The notes: a model not told the origin generated them from the sequence alone. A stretch of DNA of 51,682 nt from Sphingobacterium siyangense (GCF_007830445.1 NZ_VLKR01000040.1:1-51682); one strand, 5' to 3'; positions 1 through 8,757 are shown, counted from the first letter of the stretch. Translations and numbers: made by a program.

Positions 1-258
1 TATTTCGAGTATTCGCCCGATATCCGCAGAGCTATCTATACCACAAATGCTATTGAGGCTATGCACCGTCAGATCCGAAAAGTGACCAAAACCAAGGGAG
101 CATTTACTTCTGATCAGGCGCTGTTAAAGTTGGTTTATCTCACGGTTAAAGAAATATCAAAAAAATGGACCATGCCTGTCCGGAATTGGGGATTGACAAT
201 GCAACAATTACATATTAAATTTGGGGATAGAATTAAAGCCTTCGGCAACTCCTTTTAG
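1..258 (+). CDS. IS256-family transposase, C-terminal part (cut by window edge)
   Basis: The frame is open from base 1 to the TAG at 256-258. It reads the usual IS256 (Mutator-type) transposase end: IRRAIYTTNAIEAMHRQIRK, carrying the region of the catalytic Glu (TNAIEAM), then the conserved KKWTMPVRNWG segment. IS256 transposases are DDE enzymes of about 400 residues, so only roughly the last fifth is visible. The stop codon lies inside the left arm of a large hairpin, and a terminal inverted repeat follows about 50 bases later, so this is the right end of the element. It differs clearly from the second IS256 copy further downstream. Whether the full gene is intact cannot be seen. Confidence 0.9.
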   Translation, partial: YFEYSPDIRRAIYTTNAIEAMHRQIRKVTKTKGAFTSDQALLKLVYLTVKEISKKWTMPVRNWGLTMQQLHIKFGDRIKAFGNSF

Positions 259-307
259 GGTTCGCACTCGAGGCTGAAAGCCTCTGAGAACGAACCCTAA
301 AAGGAGT
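248..307. terminator. Nested hairpin over the transposase stop codon
   Basis: A perfect 17-bp inverted repeat (248-264 with 291-307; arm actccttttagggttcg) encloses a second small hairpin (gaggc/gcctc). The transposase stop codon is inside the left arm. Such a stem can end transcription out of the element and block transcription coming in. There is no clear U-run, so the terminator role is inferred. Confidence 0.6.
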
Positions 308-308
308 G

Positions 309-332
309 ATGTGACACAGTTCAGTTTACACT
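309..332. repeat. Right terminal inverted repeat of the IS256 element
   Basis: The bases at 311-332 begin gtgacacagttcag and sit about 50 bases past the transposase stop, where an IS256 end is expected. A relic at 33196-33217 matches in 20 of 22 positions, which supports reading both as element ends. Confidence 0.65.
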
Positions 333-388
333 ACCGAATTTTAATTCTAAATGAAAAGCTCTGATACGACAAATTTTATATAAATGAA

Positions 389-426
389 AAAATGACTTTC
401 TTGCAATAGTTTGAGAAAGTCATTTT
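389..426. other. Hairpin in a gene-free stretch (333-682)
   Basis: A perfect 12-bp inverted repeat (aaaatgactttc, 389-400, with 415-426) has a 14-nt loop. It may be a factor-independent terminator, though no strong U-run follows on either strand. I see no credible gene in the rest of 333-682; the open frames there have no family resemblance. Confidence 0.45.
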
Positions 427-682
427 CAATGGATTTTATTTAGAATAGATTTATAGATTTGGTCAGATTAATTTTTTTCTAGACCATGTACTGATTGTTT
501 TTATTTATTGATGTTAAATCACTTCCATCGTTCTCATTTTACGATGTTTTTATTATTCACGGAGATTCCTATGACCTGGTGCCCTTTATATTCGGTTACT
601 TTCTCAAGTTGCTGAGCATGCAATTGAAAACACGCCATCATTACGAAAGGGTACATAAGTCTTTTTATAATTCCTTTGCTTA

Positions 683-1201
683 TTATATTTTAAGTTTCCC
701 TGCTGCAGCCATTACCAGTCCGTCCAGCCAGTCCTGGTGCCCGTTGATCATTGGATTTGGTTTTTGAGCAGCAAGTTCTAATGCAGGTTTACCTATTTGT
801 GATTCCTGGGTCAGGATACGTACACGATCACCTTCGAGGTTTTCAATCAGCCAGGCGTGGATAACATCCAATCTTGTTTCTTCATCACCTTCGGCCCATC
901 CGTGCCAGGAAATTCTTGCTGGTTCACCATTTGCAGGAGGAAGATATTCTGTTATTTCAGCTTCGATCGGGAATCCGAATGTTTTAAATCGGAAACGTGA
1001 ATTTGATGAAAACTCAGGTCCGCCACCATTGTCAAATTCTACATCCGAAGAATTGCCATAGTACTTTGGCCAGGCAAATGGATTATTGAGATATGGCCAG
1101 ATCTCTTCAGCGGATAGATCCTTAATAATAACTTCATTAGAACAATAGTTGTCTGTTAGGCCTGGAAGATACTCCTGAGGCCAGTTGATTGAATTTTGCA
1201 T
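683..1201 (-). CDS. SRPBCC-family protein (polyketide cyclase/START-like)
   Basis: This 172-residue cytosolic protein has no signal peptide. The opening EVIIKDLSAEEIWPYLNNP, the central SRFRFKTFGFPIEAEITEYL and SWHGW segments and the terminal GHQDWLDGLVMAAAG helix match the SRPBCC (Bet v 1/polyketide cyclase) helix-grip fold, which binds a hydrophobic ligand in a cavity. The family's usual length is 140-180 residues. It is the last gene of a minus-strand run after the flavoprotein and the propeller gene, 46 nt behind the latter, so co-transcription is likely. The ligand cannot be told from sequence. Confidence 0.8.
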   Translation of the reverse strand: MQNSINWPQEYLPGLTDNYCSNEVIIKDLSAEEIWPYLNNPFAWPKYYGNSSDVEFDNGGGPEFSSNSRFRFKTFGFPIEAEITEYLPPANGEPARISWHGWAEGDEETRLDVIHAWLIENLEGDRVRILTQESQIGKPALELAAQKPNPMINGHQDWLDGLVMAAAGKLKI

Positions 1202-1247
1202 TTGTTTGTAATTTTAATTAGCCCATTGTTAGTCCAACGGATTCCTT

Positions 1248-2276
1248 TTATCCTTTGGGAATAAAGACAGATGTTATACCATCAGGTCTTTCAATGGGTA
1301 AACGTTTGATTTCTATTCTTGTTTTTAAATCTATGACCGAAATATAATTATTTGGCGTACAGGATATAAACATCCTGTTATCATTGTCGATATAGATTCC
1401 GGCTCCTTGACCAATATGCATCTTTTTTTCAAGCTGAAAAGTTTCTCTATTATAGAATATCAGATCTCCTGTTTTCACACTTACAATACAGACCGTTTTG
1501 CCATCCGGTGTAATTTTTAAACGATGAAGCCCCTGAACTGAGGTTTTTATTTCTTGTTTGACCTCCTTTTTTTCGAGATCAACAATTACTAGCATTCCAT
1601 CAGGTCTTGCTGCCCATAGTTCGTTTTCGTCGGGCGAAACATCAAAACCTTCTGCTCCAAGACCAACATCCAATAAAGTCTGCCGCCAATCATTTCTTGG
1701 TTTTACATTAGGAGGCTGAACACCGGTAGGTGGCATATATGGAGGGATCTCCTTATTTTCGTAGATGCTCAATGTACCACTTTCCACATTTGTGGTATAA
1801 AAGGTTTTGCCACTATTGTTCAAATAGATCAAATGTGTAAAATCCTGTCCCGTTCCTAATGCTTGAACTGCTTTGTTACCTTTAATATCATATATAACAA
1901 CATTTTTTGAGCCCTGTGCAGTAAACCATAACGAGTCATTTCTAAATACTAGTCCGTGCGGAATGGTGAAAGGTCTTGTATCAATTGACTGTTCTGGTTC
2001 AAGAGTCTGCAGATTGATCACATTGATTTCATGGCCTCCAGCATTCATGAGCGGTATGGAGATATATGCTCTGGTTGCATCTGAGTTGGTGACAACTTCG
2101 TGCGGATCGTCGCCTACCGGTATTTTTTTTAAAATATCCAGTGTTTTATAATCCATGACAACGAGCTTTTTATCACCCTTTGACAGCGCCAATAGGTAAT
2201 GGTTTTGCGCTGAAGTGGTAGTTCCTAAAATACAGAAAGCCAAGAATATTACGCGCTTTAAATTGATTATATTCAT
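1248..2276 (-). CDS. YncE-like seven-bladed beta-propeller protein, exported
   Basis: I chose the ATG at 2274-2276 (342 residues) because it starts directly on a signal peptide (MNIINLKRVIFLAFCILG, cleavage near TTSAQN) and leaves a 10-nt gap to the gene upstream. The longer frame to 2390 would overlap that gene. The mature part has repeated blade motifs: YLLALSKGDKKLVVMDYKTL, IPVGDDPHEV, ISVIDLKTRIEIKRLPIERP. These are typical of YVTN/YncE repeat proteins, which are periplasmic or surface scaffolds of unknown substrate. It lies between the flavoprotein and SRPBCC genes in one likely operon. Confidence 0.82.
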   Translation of the reverse strand: MNIINLKRVIFLAFCILGTTTSAQNHYLLALSKGDKKLVVMDYKTLDILKKIPVGDDPHEVVTNSDATRAYISIPLMNAGGHEINVINLQTLEPEQSIDTRPFTIPHGLVFRNDSLWFTAQGSKNVVIYDIKGNKAVQALGTGQDFTHLIYLNNSGKTFYTTNVESGTLSIYENKEIPPYMPPTGVQPPNVKPRNDWRQTLLDVGLGAEGFDVSPDENELWAARPDGMLVIVDLEKKEVKQEIKTSVQGLHRLKITPDGKTVCIVSVKTGDLIFYNRETFQLEKKMHIGQGAGIYIDNDNRMFISCTPNNYISVIDLKTRIEIKRLPIERPDGITSVFIPKG

Positions 2277-2286
2277 TGCCTTATTT

Positions 2287-2907
2287 TTATAACCTAGTTT
2301 TGTTAGAACTGAAAACTGTTTGAACGTGCTGAAAATATTCAGCTCTAAAACTTGCAACAAGCTCAAGTGATCCATTTTTCTCGACATCATGAAAGTGCTT
2401 ACTTTCCAGCGGCTCTAGGCCACAGAATGCATTCATTCTATGAAAGGGAAAGAGTACACCGTCATCCACGCTGCGTCCCTGAAAAAACTCTTCTGCAACG
2501 GTAAATGAATCTTCCGGCGCATTCCATGTTGTTGTGACCATATATTTCTTGCCCTGCATTAAACCGCCTGTGCCATAATTTCTTGCTGGGTTATAGGCCT
2601 TACGTCCATCACTATAGTACATGCCTTTTCTATGCCCCGCCGTAAAGACCTTATCAATATATTCTTTGAGTGTGAAAGGGATGTACATCCACCAAATGGG
2701 GAAGTGGTAGATTATAACATCTGCCCAAAGGAATTTATCGACTTCCGCTTCATAATCATATTTCCCAGCTCCGGTTTCGGTTATTTTTAGTTCGAAACCA
2801 TTTTCAGCAGTAAAAAAAATTTTATCCCATTGCATGATGGTTTCATTTAGCTTACCTCCTGAATGAGCAAATTTCATTCCACCATTGATTATTAATATCT
2901 TTTGCAT
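2287..2907 (-). CDS. NAD(P)H-dependent flavin oxidoreductase, MdaB/quinone-reductase-like
   Basis: The start at 2905-2907 gives 206 residues beginning MQKILIINGGMKFAHSGGKL, the FMN-phosphate loop of the flavodoxin-like quinone-reductase fold. ADVIIYHFPIWWMYIPFTLK follows and matches the strand and helix conserved in MdaB-type enzymes, then KYMVTTTWNAPEDSF. These enzymes reduce quinones by two electrons using NAD(P)H and an FMN or FAD cofactor. The frame extends 24 codons further upstream, but that segment reads as non-conserved and runs into the promoter. It is the first gene of a three-gene operon and diverges from a LysR regulator that is the likely controller. Confidence 0.85.
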   Translation of the reverse strand: MQKILIINGGMKFAHSGGKLNETIMQWDKIFFTAENGFELKITETGAGKYDYEAEVDKFLWADVIIYHFPIWWMYIPFTLKEYIDKVFTAGHRKGMYYSDGRKAYNPARNYGTGGLMQGKKYMVTTTWNAPEDSFTVAEEFFQGRSVDDGVLFPFHRMNAFCGLEPLESKHFHDVEKNGSLELVASFRAEYFQHVQTVFSSNKTRL

Positions 2908-2930
2908 CTCGCCATATTTAAATCTTGGCG

Positions 2931-2938
2931 CAAAATTA
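2931..2938 (-). promoter_or_regulatory. Candidate -7 box for the flavoprotein operon
   Basis: On the minus strand this reads TAATTTTG, matching the Bacteroidota -7 consensus TAnnTTTG, 23 bases before the chosen start codon. No good TTG lies at the -33 distance, so the promoter may depend on the divergent LysR protein. Confidence 0.45.
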
Positions 2939-2945
2939 TGGACTG

Positions 2946-2976
2946 TTGTGATTAAATAAAAATAATAGTATTTTTG
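2946..2976 (+). promoter_or_regulatory. Promoter of the lysR gene
   Basis: TTG at 2946-2948, a 20-nt spacer and TATTTTTG at 2969-2976 fit the Bacteroidota promoter (TTG/TTTG, about 19 nt, TAnnTTTG). The start codon at 3000 is 23 bases on. The box lies in the 92-nt space shared with the divergent operon, so autoregulation is plausible. Confidence 0.6.
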
Positions 2977-2999
2977 CATAACTATAAAAATATTTATAC

Positions 3000-3914
3000 A
3001 TGAATGAAAATCTAGAATGGTTTAGAACGTTTAAGGTAATCTACGAAACGGGAACTTTAAGTGGTGCAGCCAAGCAGCTGTTTGTTTCTCAACCAGGGGT
3101 TGGTATACATCTTAATTCATTGGAAGCCTATACGGGATATCCCTTATTTGAGCGAAAGGCAAGAAAGATGGTTCCTACTGAGCGGGGTCATTTACTATAT
3201 CAGCAGATGCAGCACTCCTTAAATGTTCTTGAAGATATACAGGGCCGATTCCGGAGAAAATCGGGTTCAGATCGACCGACAGTTGGTGTGGGAATGTGCG
3301 TGGAGACTTTTCAACAGGCACTAGAGAAACATATACCTTTTTTGGATTTTAACCTCATCATGCAGTTCGGTGAAAGTGATAAGTTGGCTGAGTTACTGGA
3401 AAATGGAGGAACTGATGTTATTTTAACAAGCAAACCTAAAATAGACAATAATCTGGTATATGAAGCATTTACTACTGAAACCCTGATGGTCGTATGTGGA
3501 AAAAATACAGATCTTGCTGGTTGGGAATCAATCAATCCTAAGGAGGGAGATGCGATGCGTAATTGGTTCCAGGAGCAGATTTGGTATAATACAGCCTCTG
3601 ATATGAAGTTACTCAATCAATTCTGGGAAGTAAATTTTGGCATCATGCCTGAATTTGTTCCTAATTATATTGTTCCTAATAAATTTTCTATTATCCGATG
3701 TTTATCGCTAGGGCGAGGGCTTGCTGTTCTTCCTGACTTTATCTGCAATGAAGCATTTGAAAAAGATGAGATCAGAATATTATGGCGTGGGTTTAAAGAC
3801 GTAAAAAATACCCTGTATTTTGGCAGAAGAAAAAAAAGTTTGTACAAAGAGCAGATAGATTTTTTAACACAAACTCTGATTGCTGAGTATGTAAAACTTG
3901 ATGGCGAAAAATAG
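3000..3914 (+). CDS. LysR-family transcriptional regulator
   Basis: This is a 304-residue protein of normal length. Residues 1-60 are the winged HTH (LEWFRTFKVIYETGTLSGAA, then QLFVSQPGVGIHLNSLEAYT). The rest is the periplasmic-binding-protein-like effector domain, ending YFGRRKKSLYKEQIDFLTQT. LysR proteins bind DNA as tetramers and usually control a divergent gene, often one involved in redox or aromatic metabolism. Here the divergent gene is a quinone-reductase-like enzyme, which would suit an inducer such as a quinone or electrophile; that last point is inferred from context. Confidence 0.9.
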   Translation: MNENLEWFRTFKVIYETGTLSGAAKQLFVSQPGVGIHLNSLEAYTGYPLFERKARKMVPTERGHLLYQQMQHSLNVLEDIQGRFRRKSGSDRPTVGVGMCVETFQQALEKHIPFLDFNLIMQFGESDKLAELLENGGTDVILTSKPKIDNNLVYEAFTTETLMVVCGKNTDLAGWESINPKEGDAMRNWFQEQIWYNTASDMKLLNQFWEVNFGIMPEFVPNYIVPNKFSIIRCLSLGRGLAVLPDFICNEAFEKDEIRILWRGFKDVKNTLYFGRRKKSLYKEQIDFLTQTLIAEYVKLDGEK

Positions 3915-4088
3915 ACACGTGATAAGTGTTACTAGATGGCATTGTTCAATAATTAGTTAAGAGGTAAATAATCTTTTTATCATCAACTAGTTGAGCATTG
4001 GTCATTGGGTTAATGCGTAGGTTGGATTAATAGAAGTTATTTATGGATACAAGTAGTTTAAGAAATAAAAAATAAATACCTTTAACCC

Positions 4089-4430
4089 ATGATGAACAGC
4101 AAGTCCAATACCATTCCGCTCAACACGCTTTCCGATATTTATGCATCGGGGATTGTTGTTGCGAATAATACTAGCCAAACGTTAGGACTAGATTCGATCA
4201 CAGAAGCAAACCGCGATGATTATCACATCTTCGTTATACTTGAGAAAGGTTCAGGGCTGTTTGAGATAGATTTTAAGCAATATGAATTAAACCCAAATCG
4301 GTGATGTACATGCAGCCCTATTAGGTGCATCGGGGTATCATGCTCAAAGATGTAATCTATATTGCCTTACATAGTCAGTACTGAAAATATAAATGCTGCT
4401 TATATACAGCTCTTAAAGGACACCAGTCCT
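4089..4430 (+). pseudogene. Decayed AraC-type regulator, N-terminal sensor region only
   Basis: An opening frame of 71 codons reads NTIPLNTLSDIYASGIVVAN and DDYHIFVILEKGSGLFEIDF, the cupin-like sensor domain start of Bacteroidota AraC regulators. It stops at 4302-4304. Recognisable pieces continue in other frames (VMYMQPY, a stop, VHR; later ENINAAYIQLLKD), with several stops. The HTH domain is absent. This is a gene relic and no function is expected. The stretch from 4430 to the promoter at 4580 has nothing else that I can identify. Confidence 0.7.
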
Positions 4431-4579
4431 GCATAACCAACTTGCTTATTATATCTATAAGTTATCAACTATCGGCTAAGTAACATTATTTTGTCGGACC
4501 ATACAGGATAATTAGACAAACGGCACTTTTTTATACAAACCTGCCATATTGTATAATAAGCGGTCAATACAACTTAATA

Positions 4580-4610
4580 TTTGATTACTTTTGCATGTTA
4601 AATACTTTTG
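4580..4610 (+). promoter_or_regulatory. Strong Bacteroidota promoter of the LytS/LytTR pair
   Basis: TTTG (4580-4583), exactly 19 nt, then TACTTTTG (4603-4610) matches the full TTTG-N19-TAnnTTTG consensus of the primary sigma factor. Transcription should start near 4617, only about 12 bases before the start codon at 4629. Confidence 0.75.
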
Positions 4611-4628
4611 AGTTATTATTAAAAAGAA

Positions 4629-5702
4629 ATGGAGAACCTGACCGCTGACCAAAAGAACAGACAGCTGATCGGCTTACTGATCGATAGACGATACCGTTTA
4701 TGGAGACACGGGGCATTTCTGTCGGGATTTTTGCTGTTGCTATTTTACAAGGTAAACCAGTCAACCGAATACCACGGTATTTACCGTTATTATAATCTGT
4801 CGGCGATCTTTCTGACGTTCAATTTCATGTTCTATTTCAACATGTATTTCCTGATCCCCCGTTTCTTCTTCCGGGCAAAGTATATCCATTATCTGCTGAT
4901 CCTGATGCTAGTTGTATCGCTGGGGCTTTATGTGTTGGATTTTATTTCCGATACTCTGGCCCCGCACAGATCTCACGATACGGTCAAGGTGACCGAAAAC
5001 ATGGGGCATCCCATCTGGTTTATCATTGCTTATGCGGTGATCCTGGTGACCACTACCATAAAACTGTTCCAGCGGTGGACTTTGGACAGGGAAAGCTATG
5101 CGGAGCTGAAAGACCTTACCCTCAGTATGGAATTGGAAAGCCTGAAGAACCAGATCAATCCGCACTTCCTCTTCAATATGCTCAACAATGTAAATGTACT
5201 GATCCGTAAAAATCCCGACAGGGCCTCTATGGTCGTGTTTAAGCTTTCCCAGTTCCTTCGGTACCAGCTTTATGAAAATCAGACAGAGACCACACCGGTT
5301 TCGGCAGAAATAGGATTTCTTTCTAATTTCCTCAACCTTGAAACGATCCGCAGGGACAATTTTCTGTTCACCATAGAAACCGGCAACGAAAATCTGAACT
5401 CCGTTTTTATCCCGCCCAATCTGTTCACAACCTTTGTTGAAAATGCCGTAAAGCACAGTGCGGATATATCGGGGGGGGGCACCTTTGTGGGCATCAGCTT
5501 AAAAATAGACAACGGTAGGCTTTTATTCCACTGCACCAACTCAGTTGCGGCCGGCGAAGGTTCGCCAAATTCCGAAAAAGGAGGACTCGGCCTGATCAAC
5601 ATTAAACGAAGACTGGAGCTCTTGTTTGACAAAAATTATCGTCTGGATATCAGTACCGTAAATAACCAGTTTATCGTTGACCTGGAAATTCCTATAAATT
5701 AG
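4629..5702 (+). CDS. Sensor histidine kinase, LytS type (His_kinase family)
   Basis: This 357-residue membrane protein has four predicted TM helices in residues 27-147 and no extracellular sensor domain of note. It has the H-box NQINPHFLFNMLN (phospho-acceptor His179), an N-box FVENAVKHS (Asn272) and a G-box KGGLGLINIKRRLELLF. This is the LytS/YehU-type kinase that autophosphorylates and passes phosphate to a LytTR regulator, which here is the next gene 40 nt downstream. A consensus promoter lies just upstream. The inducing signal is unknown. Confidence 0.92.
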   Translation: MENLTADQKNRQLIGLLIDRRYRLWRHGAFLSGFLLLLFYKVNQSTEYHGIYRYYNLSAIFLTFNFMFYFNMYFLIPRFFFRAKYIHYLLILMLVVSLGLYVLDFISDTLAPHRSHDTVKVTENMGHPIWFIIAYAVILVTTTIKLFQRWTLDRESYAELKDLTLSMELESLKNQINPHFLFNMLNNVNVLIRKNPDRASMVVFKLSQFLRYQLYENQTETTPVSAEIGFLSNFLNLETIRRDNFLFTIETGNENLNSVFIPPNLFTTFVENAVKHSADISGGGTFVGISLKIDNGRLLFHCTNSVAAGEGSPNSEKGGLGLINIKRRLELLFDKNYRLDISTVNNQFIVDLEIPIN

Positions 5703-5742
5703 CACAGCGATGCGACCAAAAAATATTGATTTGATTTTAAAG

Positions 5743-6468
5743 ATGAAATGTATCATAGTTGACGACGAATCCTTAGCGAGGGAATGGATTTTAACACTTG
5801 TAGGTGAAATTTCCGAAGTTGAAATAATCGGCGAGTTTACGAACGCATTGTCGGCACTTGATTTTATCCGGGAAAGTGAGGTAGACCTTGTATTTCTGGA
5901 CATACAGATGCCAAAGTTCTCAGGTCTGGAATTTGCACAGGAACTGCCTGAACGTACGATGGTCATTTTCACCACTGCCTTCCCGCAATATGCCCTACAA
6001 AGTTATGAGCTGGATGCAATTGATTACCTGCTCAAACCTATCGAAAAGGAAAGACTGGAAAAGGCCGTAGGGAAAGCGAAAGAATACCGTAGATTATTGC
6101 TTCCCGAAACTACCAAAAATACATTCGAGGGAAAGAGCAATGATTCCATACTGATCAAGGCAGACAGGCGATATTACCGGGTGCTGCTCGCAGAGATATT
6201 GTTTATTGAAGGACTAAAAGATTATGTGGTCATTCATACCGTCGAAAAAAAGCTGGTTACAGCCATGAACATTAAGAATATACTCCTAAAAATTGACCTC
6301 CCTTATTTTTTAAGGGTCAGCAAGTCCTATATTGTCAATGGAAACCGTATCGATTCGTTCGACAACCAGACCATATATATAGGGGAACATGAAATCCCGA
6401 TAGGAGATGTATATAAAAAAGAATTCCAGCAGGAGTATACCAGACAGATTTTTGGAAATAATCCATGA
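5743..6468 (+). CDS. LytTR-family response regulator
   Basis: I chose the ATG at 5743 (241 residues) because the receiver domain starts at once (MKCIIVDDESLAREW); an ATG 11 codons earlier adds a non-conserved tail. The receiver has the acidic pair, phospho-acceptor Asp53 in VFLDIQMP and the conserved YLLKPIEKERL lysine. Residues of about 134-238 form the LytTR DNA-binding domain (ILFIEGLKDYVVIHT, LRVSKSYIVN). LytTR proteins bind paired direct repeats upstream of targets. It is the cognate partner of the kinase before it, and the outer-membrane protein gene after it is a possible target or operon member. Confidence 0.92.
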   Translation: MKCIIVDDESLAREWILTLVGEISEVEIIGEFTNALSALDFIRESEVDLVFLDIQMPKFSGLEFAQELPERTMVIFTTAFPQYALQSYELDAIDYLLKPIEKERLEKAVGKAKEYRRLLLPETTKNTFEGKSNDSILIKADRRYYRVLLAEILFIEGLKDYVVIHTVEKKLVTAMNIKNILLKIDLPYFLRVSKSYIVNGNRIDSFDNQTIYIGEHEIPIGDVYKKEFQQEYTRQIFGNNP

Positions 6469-6676
6469 TCAGATATTCAGGCTGATAGCTGTATCCCTAA
6501 CAGACGTTATTTCTCTCCGTCCTAAATCAGTCTCGGAGATCTTCACGATTAGTAACCTTTGGTCTAAAAAAAAGATAGGTTCGTATAAAATCAGAAAATG
6601 ACTTTTAAAAAAATCTTTCCTTAGCACAAAGATCAAAAATCATTCTGTTTTTAATCGAAATATACAATACGTGAAG

Positions 6677-7663
6677 ATGAACACAAGAAGAATAATCTTA
6701 CTGGGGATCTGTTTGGGGATTTCTACATTTTCCTATTCGCAGGATCAAAAGGACAGTATTTCACAAAAAGTAGTTCAGTATGCTATGGAAAAATTTCCTT
6801 CCATCCGTACACTCAATATAGAATACGATCATCAGGCGCCGTTTAAATATTCATCAAAAGAAAATGTCAATAAGTTGCCCGAAAATAAGGTTGGTGGCGT
6901 AAACCGGGTGGTTATCGACGGAAACAAAACAGTTCTTGTGAAAAATGGATGGATTTTCGGAACGAAAATCAATTACAGTTACAATTCGTTCACTTTAGCA
7001 GACCCCAATCCTGTATCCGGAGTGCAGACTGAAATATTACAGGACTACCATTATTTCGCAGCGGGACTCAACGTGGCACGGGTATCCAAATTGTTTGGCA
7101 AACCGTTTATCTATTCAGGATCATTGATTGTGGATGGCAGTGATAAGCATTTTGAACGGCTGCGGGGAATACTTACCGGAACCTTGGTTTTAAAAACGGA
7201 TGAACGGACCAAGATGACCGTTGGACTGGCTGCTATGGTAGATCCAACCGTATTGATCCCGGTATTGCCTTCTTTTTCCTATGAATATAAATTCAGAAAT
7301 GGATGGATTCTCGACGTAATATTGCCACAAAAGGTCTATATGCGGAAAGAACTGCTTAAAAACGGAAGGATATCCTTCGGTAGCGAAATGGCGGGCTCTA
7401 CATTTTATCTTTACGATCTTTATGGTAAAAAAAAGCGGTACCAGTATCAGCAACTGGAGATCAATTCCGGGTTGATGTATGAACATAATCTGGGCAGGTC
7501 TTTCGTGGGAACTTTGAAATCCGGACTGAGAAGTATACCGACAGGTCGAATTTTTGAAAAAAGTGGATCGTTCAACGATTATATTTATGAAGCAAGGCCC
7601 CAGTCTTCTTTTTACATCAATGTGGGTGTATCCTTTAACCCCTTTGAAATGAAGCGAAAGTAA
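6677..7663 (+). CDS. Outer-membrane beta-barrel protein (DUF6268-like)
   Basis: The ATG at 6677 gives 328 residues; a GTG two codons earlier is possible. A signal peptide (MNTRRIILLGICLGISTFSYSQ) is followed by alternating-hydrophobicity strands rich in Tyr, Gly and aromatic ends (GTKINYSYNSFTLADPNP, SFSYEYKFRNGWILDVIL, SSFYINVGVSFNPF), as expected of an outer-membrane barrel. The pattern fits the DUF6268 family as I know it, whose role is not established. It lies 208 nt after the LytTR gene on the same strand and may be regulated by it. Confidence 0.7.
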   Translation: MNTRRIILLGICLGISTFSYSQDQKDSISQKVVQYAMEKFPSIRTLNIEYDHQAPFKYSSKENVNKLPENKVGGVNRVVIDGNKTVLVKNGWIFGTKINYSYNSFTLADPNPVSGVQTEILQDYHYFAAGLNVARVSKLFGKPFIYSGSLIVDGSDKHFERLRGILTGTLVLKTDERTKMTVGLAAMVDPTVLIPVLPSFSYEYKFRNGWILDVILPQKVYMRKELLKNGRISFGSEMAGSTFYLYDLYGKKKRYQYQQLEINSGLMYEHNLGRSFVGTLKSGLRSIPTGRIFEKSGSFNDYIYEARPQSSFYINVGVSFNPFEMKRK

Positions 7664-7751
7664 AATTAAAATGATATTGTTTATTGATCTTGCCTTATAC
7701 ATTTAATTTATGAATTGTGGACCTGCAATCCACCCTTTGATGACATTAAAC

Positions 7752-7964
7752 ATGATAAAAATATTTAAAACTAACATTTCGGACAGAAATAATGCAGATC
7801 GGGTAATCAGGATGCTGGAAGATGACTATCCGGAATTTATGATTACAATCGATACTGAAGATTGTGACAATGTACTTCGGGTAGAAGGTAACAGGATGTT
7901 TTCAGCGGAGGACATAATTGATATTATAATGGTTATAGGATTTACTGTTGAAGAAATGAATTAA
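7752..7964 (+). CDS. Small ferredoxin-fold-like protein, HMA-like without metal cysteines
   Basis: The start MIKIFKTNISDRNNADRVIR gives 70 residues; an ATG at 7710 would add 14 unconvincing residues. The predicted pattern is strand-helix-strand-strand-helix-strand (IKIFKTNI, NADRVIRMLEDDYPEF, MITIDTEDC, NVLRVEG, AEDIIDIIMVIGF), that of small HMA-like proteins common in Bacteroidota. The CxxC metal site is missing, so it is not a typical copper chaperone. Function unknown. Confidence 0.6.
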   Translation: MIKIFKTNISDRNNADRVIRMLEDDYPEFMITIDTEDCDNVLRVEGNRMFSAEDIIDIIMVIGFTVEEMN

Positions 7965-8022
7965 TGCTTGATAAATAGGTATTACAGTATCAAACTTTAA
8001 TACGATTCCTTTTTGCTAAGAT

Positions 8023-8346
8023 TTATAAAGGAGCTGCCAAATCTGCATAGATTGGTTCGAGATTAAAGCTAAGATTGACGGTAAATGCAGAGAGTTTCTT
8101 GAGCGATTCTGCGAACAGAACATACAGTCCTACGGTACAGAACAAAGCCAATACCGCTAAATAAAATACATCCGATCCGTCCGGAACATTTCATTTGGGG
8201 AGAAATAAAAGAAAACCGGTAACAAAAACACCTAATCCCAATGTTCCACCCACGATCTGGTAATAATTGATCAGTTTAATATCGTAGGTTTGTACCAAAC
8301 GCTCATTGTAAATCGTGTATAGTGCAGCAAAAAGCGCAAGAAACTA
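8023..8346 (-). pseudogene. Fossil of an EamA/DMT-type transporter
   Basis: Read on the minus strand, one frame gives LYTIYNERLVQTYDIKLINY, then VGGTLGLGVFVTGFLLFLP, an in-frame TGA (8191-8193), and LAVLALFCTVGLYVLFAESL with KKLSAFTVNLSFNLEPIY. These are the last membrane helices of drug/metabolite transporters of the EamA family. The end is truncated (YADLAAPL then stop) and the first half of the gene is absent. It is a dead fragment and marks an old rearrangement point. Confidence 0.75.
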
Positions 8347-8373
8347 CCCCTAATATGATACCGAGCTGATAAG

Positions 8374-8757
8374 ATGAATCAAAGTGAAAAATTAGAAGAA
8401 ATAATATTTGTAGACAAAGGACATGTACTAGCGAGAATATTTCCTGAATTACTTAAAGATTGGGTGGATTTTATAAGAACGGAAACCGAATATTTTAGAA
8501 ATGAAGAAGATTATTATCGAAATAATTGTAAATTAACACTTTTATAGCGCTCGGTTTTTGGTACAATCTGGTCACTGATATTGAAGATCTATTGAGAAAA
8601 TTTAATGTCGCATTATACCGGGATCCAAAGGTTTTTGCAGATCAATTGTTTTATTGAATATTCCGAAAGTGAACATTGTAGTTTGGAAGCTAGGATAGCT
8701 ATTCACTTACTTTCTGGCCAGGAGAAAAATGTAGAACATAGAATCTTTAAACCATGA
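8374..8757 (+). pseudogene. Small unknown gene broken by two frameshifts
   Basis: A 57-codon frame starts at 8374 (MNQSEKLEEIIFVDKGHVLA, later DFIRTETEYFRNEEDYY). A second frame then continues as ALGFWYNLVTDIEDLLRKFN to VFADQLF, and a third as FIEYSESEHCSLEARIAIHL to the TGA at 8755-8757. The three pieces have similar composition and join end to end, so one ancestral gene of about 127 codons with two indels is the simplest reading. Its last codon overlaps the start of the next gene in an ATGA, so the two were once translationally coupled. I do not recognise the family. Confidence 0.5.

Noticed and set aside
495..767. Open frame of about 90 codons on the plus strand
   Set aside because: It overlaps the end of the SRPBCC gene on the other strand and has no family likeness; composition is low in charged residues as expected of chance AT-rich DNA.
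2277..2390. Longer N-terminus for the YncE-like protein
   Set aside because: It would overlap the flavoprotein gene's end and put 38 residues before a perfectly placed signal peptide.
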